Positions 55,496 through 64,000 of a stretch of 64,000 bases of DNA are shown in pieces. A model generated the notes under the pieces. That model did not search any database. It was not told where the DNA came from and saw only the letters and a list, made by a program, of their open reading frames with translations. Source of the DNA: Neocallimastix lanati (nom. inval.) (lineage: Eukaryota > Neocallimastigomycota > Neocallimastigomycetes > Neocallimastigales > Neocallimastigaceae); the NCBI GenBank assembly GCA_016946835.1, contig JACVTC010000002.1, forward strand, positions 2,842,001 through 2,906,000. Reading direction: 5' to 3'. Numbering within the stretch: the stretch's first letter is position 1; every line of letters starts with the position of its first letter. The translations under genes were made by a program, and so were the position numbers.

Positions 55496-56129
55496 GATTA
55501 TTATGTAAAATAATAATCATATTATTATTTAACTATAATTAATTGTGATTATATTTTATTTTAAAATTGATGATTTTACATCACCATCTCGAATAACCCA
55601 TGCAAGATTAACTGATAAAATACATGAAAGCTAGTATATAATAATAATAAAAAAATAATAAGTAAATAAAATTTTTAAATTTATGAAAATTATATATATT
55701 TGTATACTTAATAAGTTCATATTTAATAATATTAATTATTAAATAAAATATAAATATTATGTATTATATGTTATATAATTATAATAGATATAATAGATAC
55801 CAGTGTTTTGATTTTTTCTAATTTATTGAAAAAGGTAAATACTGACATTAATGTACATACTAATGCTATATCAACAACTAACCATGTCTGCCATCTATCA
55901 ACGTTATGACTATGACCATACTCTTGTTTCTCAACACAATTTAATATGTATGTAATACTATACATTAAAAATCCAGTCTAATGTATTATTAATATTTTAT
56001 ATTTTATTATTTTATTATATATATTATTAAAATAATTATTATTTTAATGAATACTATTTATGAAATAAATCTTATACTTACAACAGATATTAATATACAT
56101 AATATTGCATCAATGTTAATTGGCATCAT
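54908..56129 (-). CDS. small four-span membrane protein with micro-exons
   Basis: Six exons: 56129-56082, 55977-55801, 55630-55580, 55374-55353, 55192-55167, 54988-54908; all GT-AG, phases consistent; 134 aa. Four hydrophobic spans are visible. They are at about 5-27 (IDAILCILISVTGFLMYSIT), 46-64 (WLVVDIALVCTLMSVFTFF), 74-90 (TLLSCILSVNLAWVI) and 96-110 (VMGCGLFVVAVGFF). A polar loop between spans 1 and 2 contains CVEKQEYGHSHNVDRW, and the C-terminal tail is polar (KGAINQMTGRNQ). Exons 4 and 5 are 22 and 26 nt. Size and topology resemble MARVEL or other tetraspan proteins, but no family signature was recognised. A model stopping in exon 3 (99 aa) is also open, but the downstream exons fit in phase and add a fourth span. 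Confidence 0.72.

Positions 56130-64000
<7,871 letters not shown>

Overview
The window is nuclear DNA of a eukaryote with an extremely AT-rich genome: long poly(A)/poly(T) runs, hundreds of bases of TTTATTA, TTA and TTTA repeats, many short introns, Asn-rich proteins, and spliceosomal U1 and U2 snRNA genes. With fungal-type proteins (mucin-like membrane proteins, a membrane SH3 protein), this best fits an anaerobic gut fungus (Neocallimastigomycota). That assignment is inferred from composition and gene style, not proven. No tRNA, rRNA or CRISPR array was recognised.

Layout. 1-3.3 kb: U2 snRNA and a small inverted-repeat element. 3.3-8.5 kb: a YPPQ-rich DM9-repeat protein and a long ankyrin protein, both minus strand. 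9.5-9.9 kb: an island of ordinary base composition that looks like a structured RNA gene. 11.2-12.1 kb: a bacterial-looking nitronate monooxygenase broken by one frameshift. 13-17 kb: a poly(A)-tailed SINE-like element, an exact 136-bp tandem duplication and large microsatellites. 17.5 kb: a cysteine-rich metallothionein-like protein. 19.2 kb: a decayed LINE reverse transcriptase. 20.5-24.4 kb: a membrane-anchored SH3 protein and a low-complexity ORF that may be its last exon. 25-32 kb: repeats, another SINE-like element and a decayed ankyrin gene. 32.8-36.7 kb: UVSSA (15 exons), followed by a broken SEM1/DSS1 copy. 37.7-44 kb: a mucin-like membrane protein and NOP14 (12 exons). 45.9 kb: U1 snRNA, minus strand. 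48.4-53.9 kb: a divergent pair, an asteroid-type XPG/FEN1-family protein and uracil-DNA glycosylase. 54.9-56.1 kb: a six-exon four-span membrane protein with 22- and 26-nt exons. 57.9 kb to the right edge: a very large multi-exon protein, 5' end outside the window, that joins an SMP domain, a START-like domain and GOLD-like beta-rich regions.

The genes do not form one pathway. Three act in DNA maintenance (UVSSA, UNG, the asteroid-type protein), NOP14 acts in small-subunit ribosome assembly, and the snRNAs serve splicing. The item most likely to be new is the SMP-START-GOLD protein, which puts two different lipid-transfer folds in one chain. Exon models were built by hand from GT/AG sites, reading-frame phase and family similarity; summed exon lengths are multiples of three for UVSSA, NOP14, UNG, the asteroid protein, the SH3 protein and the tetraspan protein.
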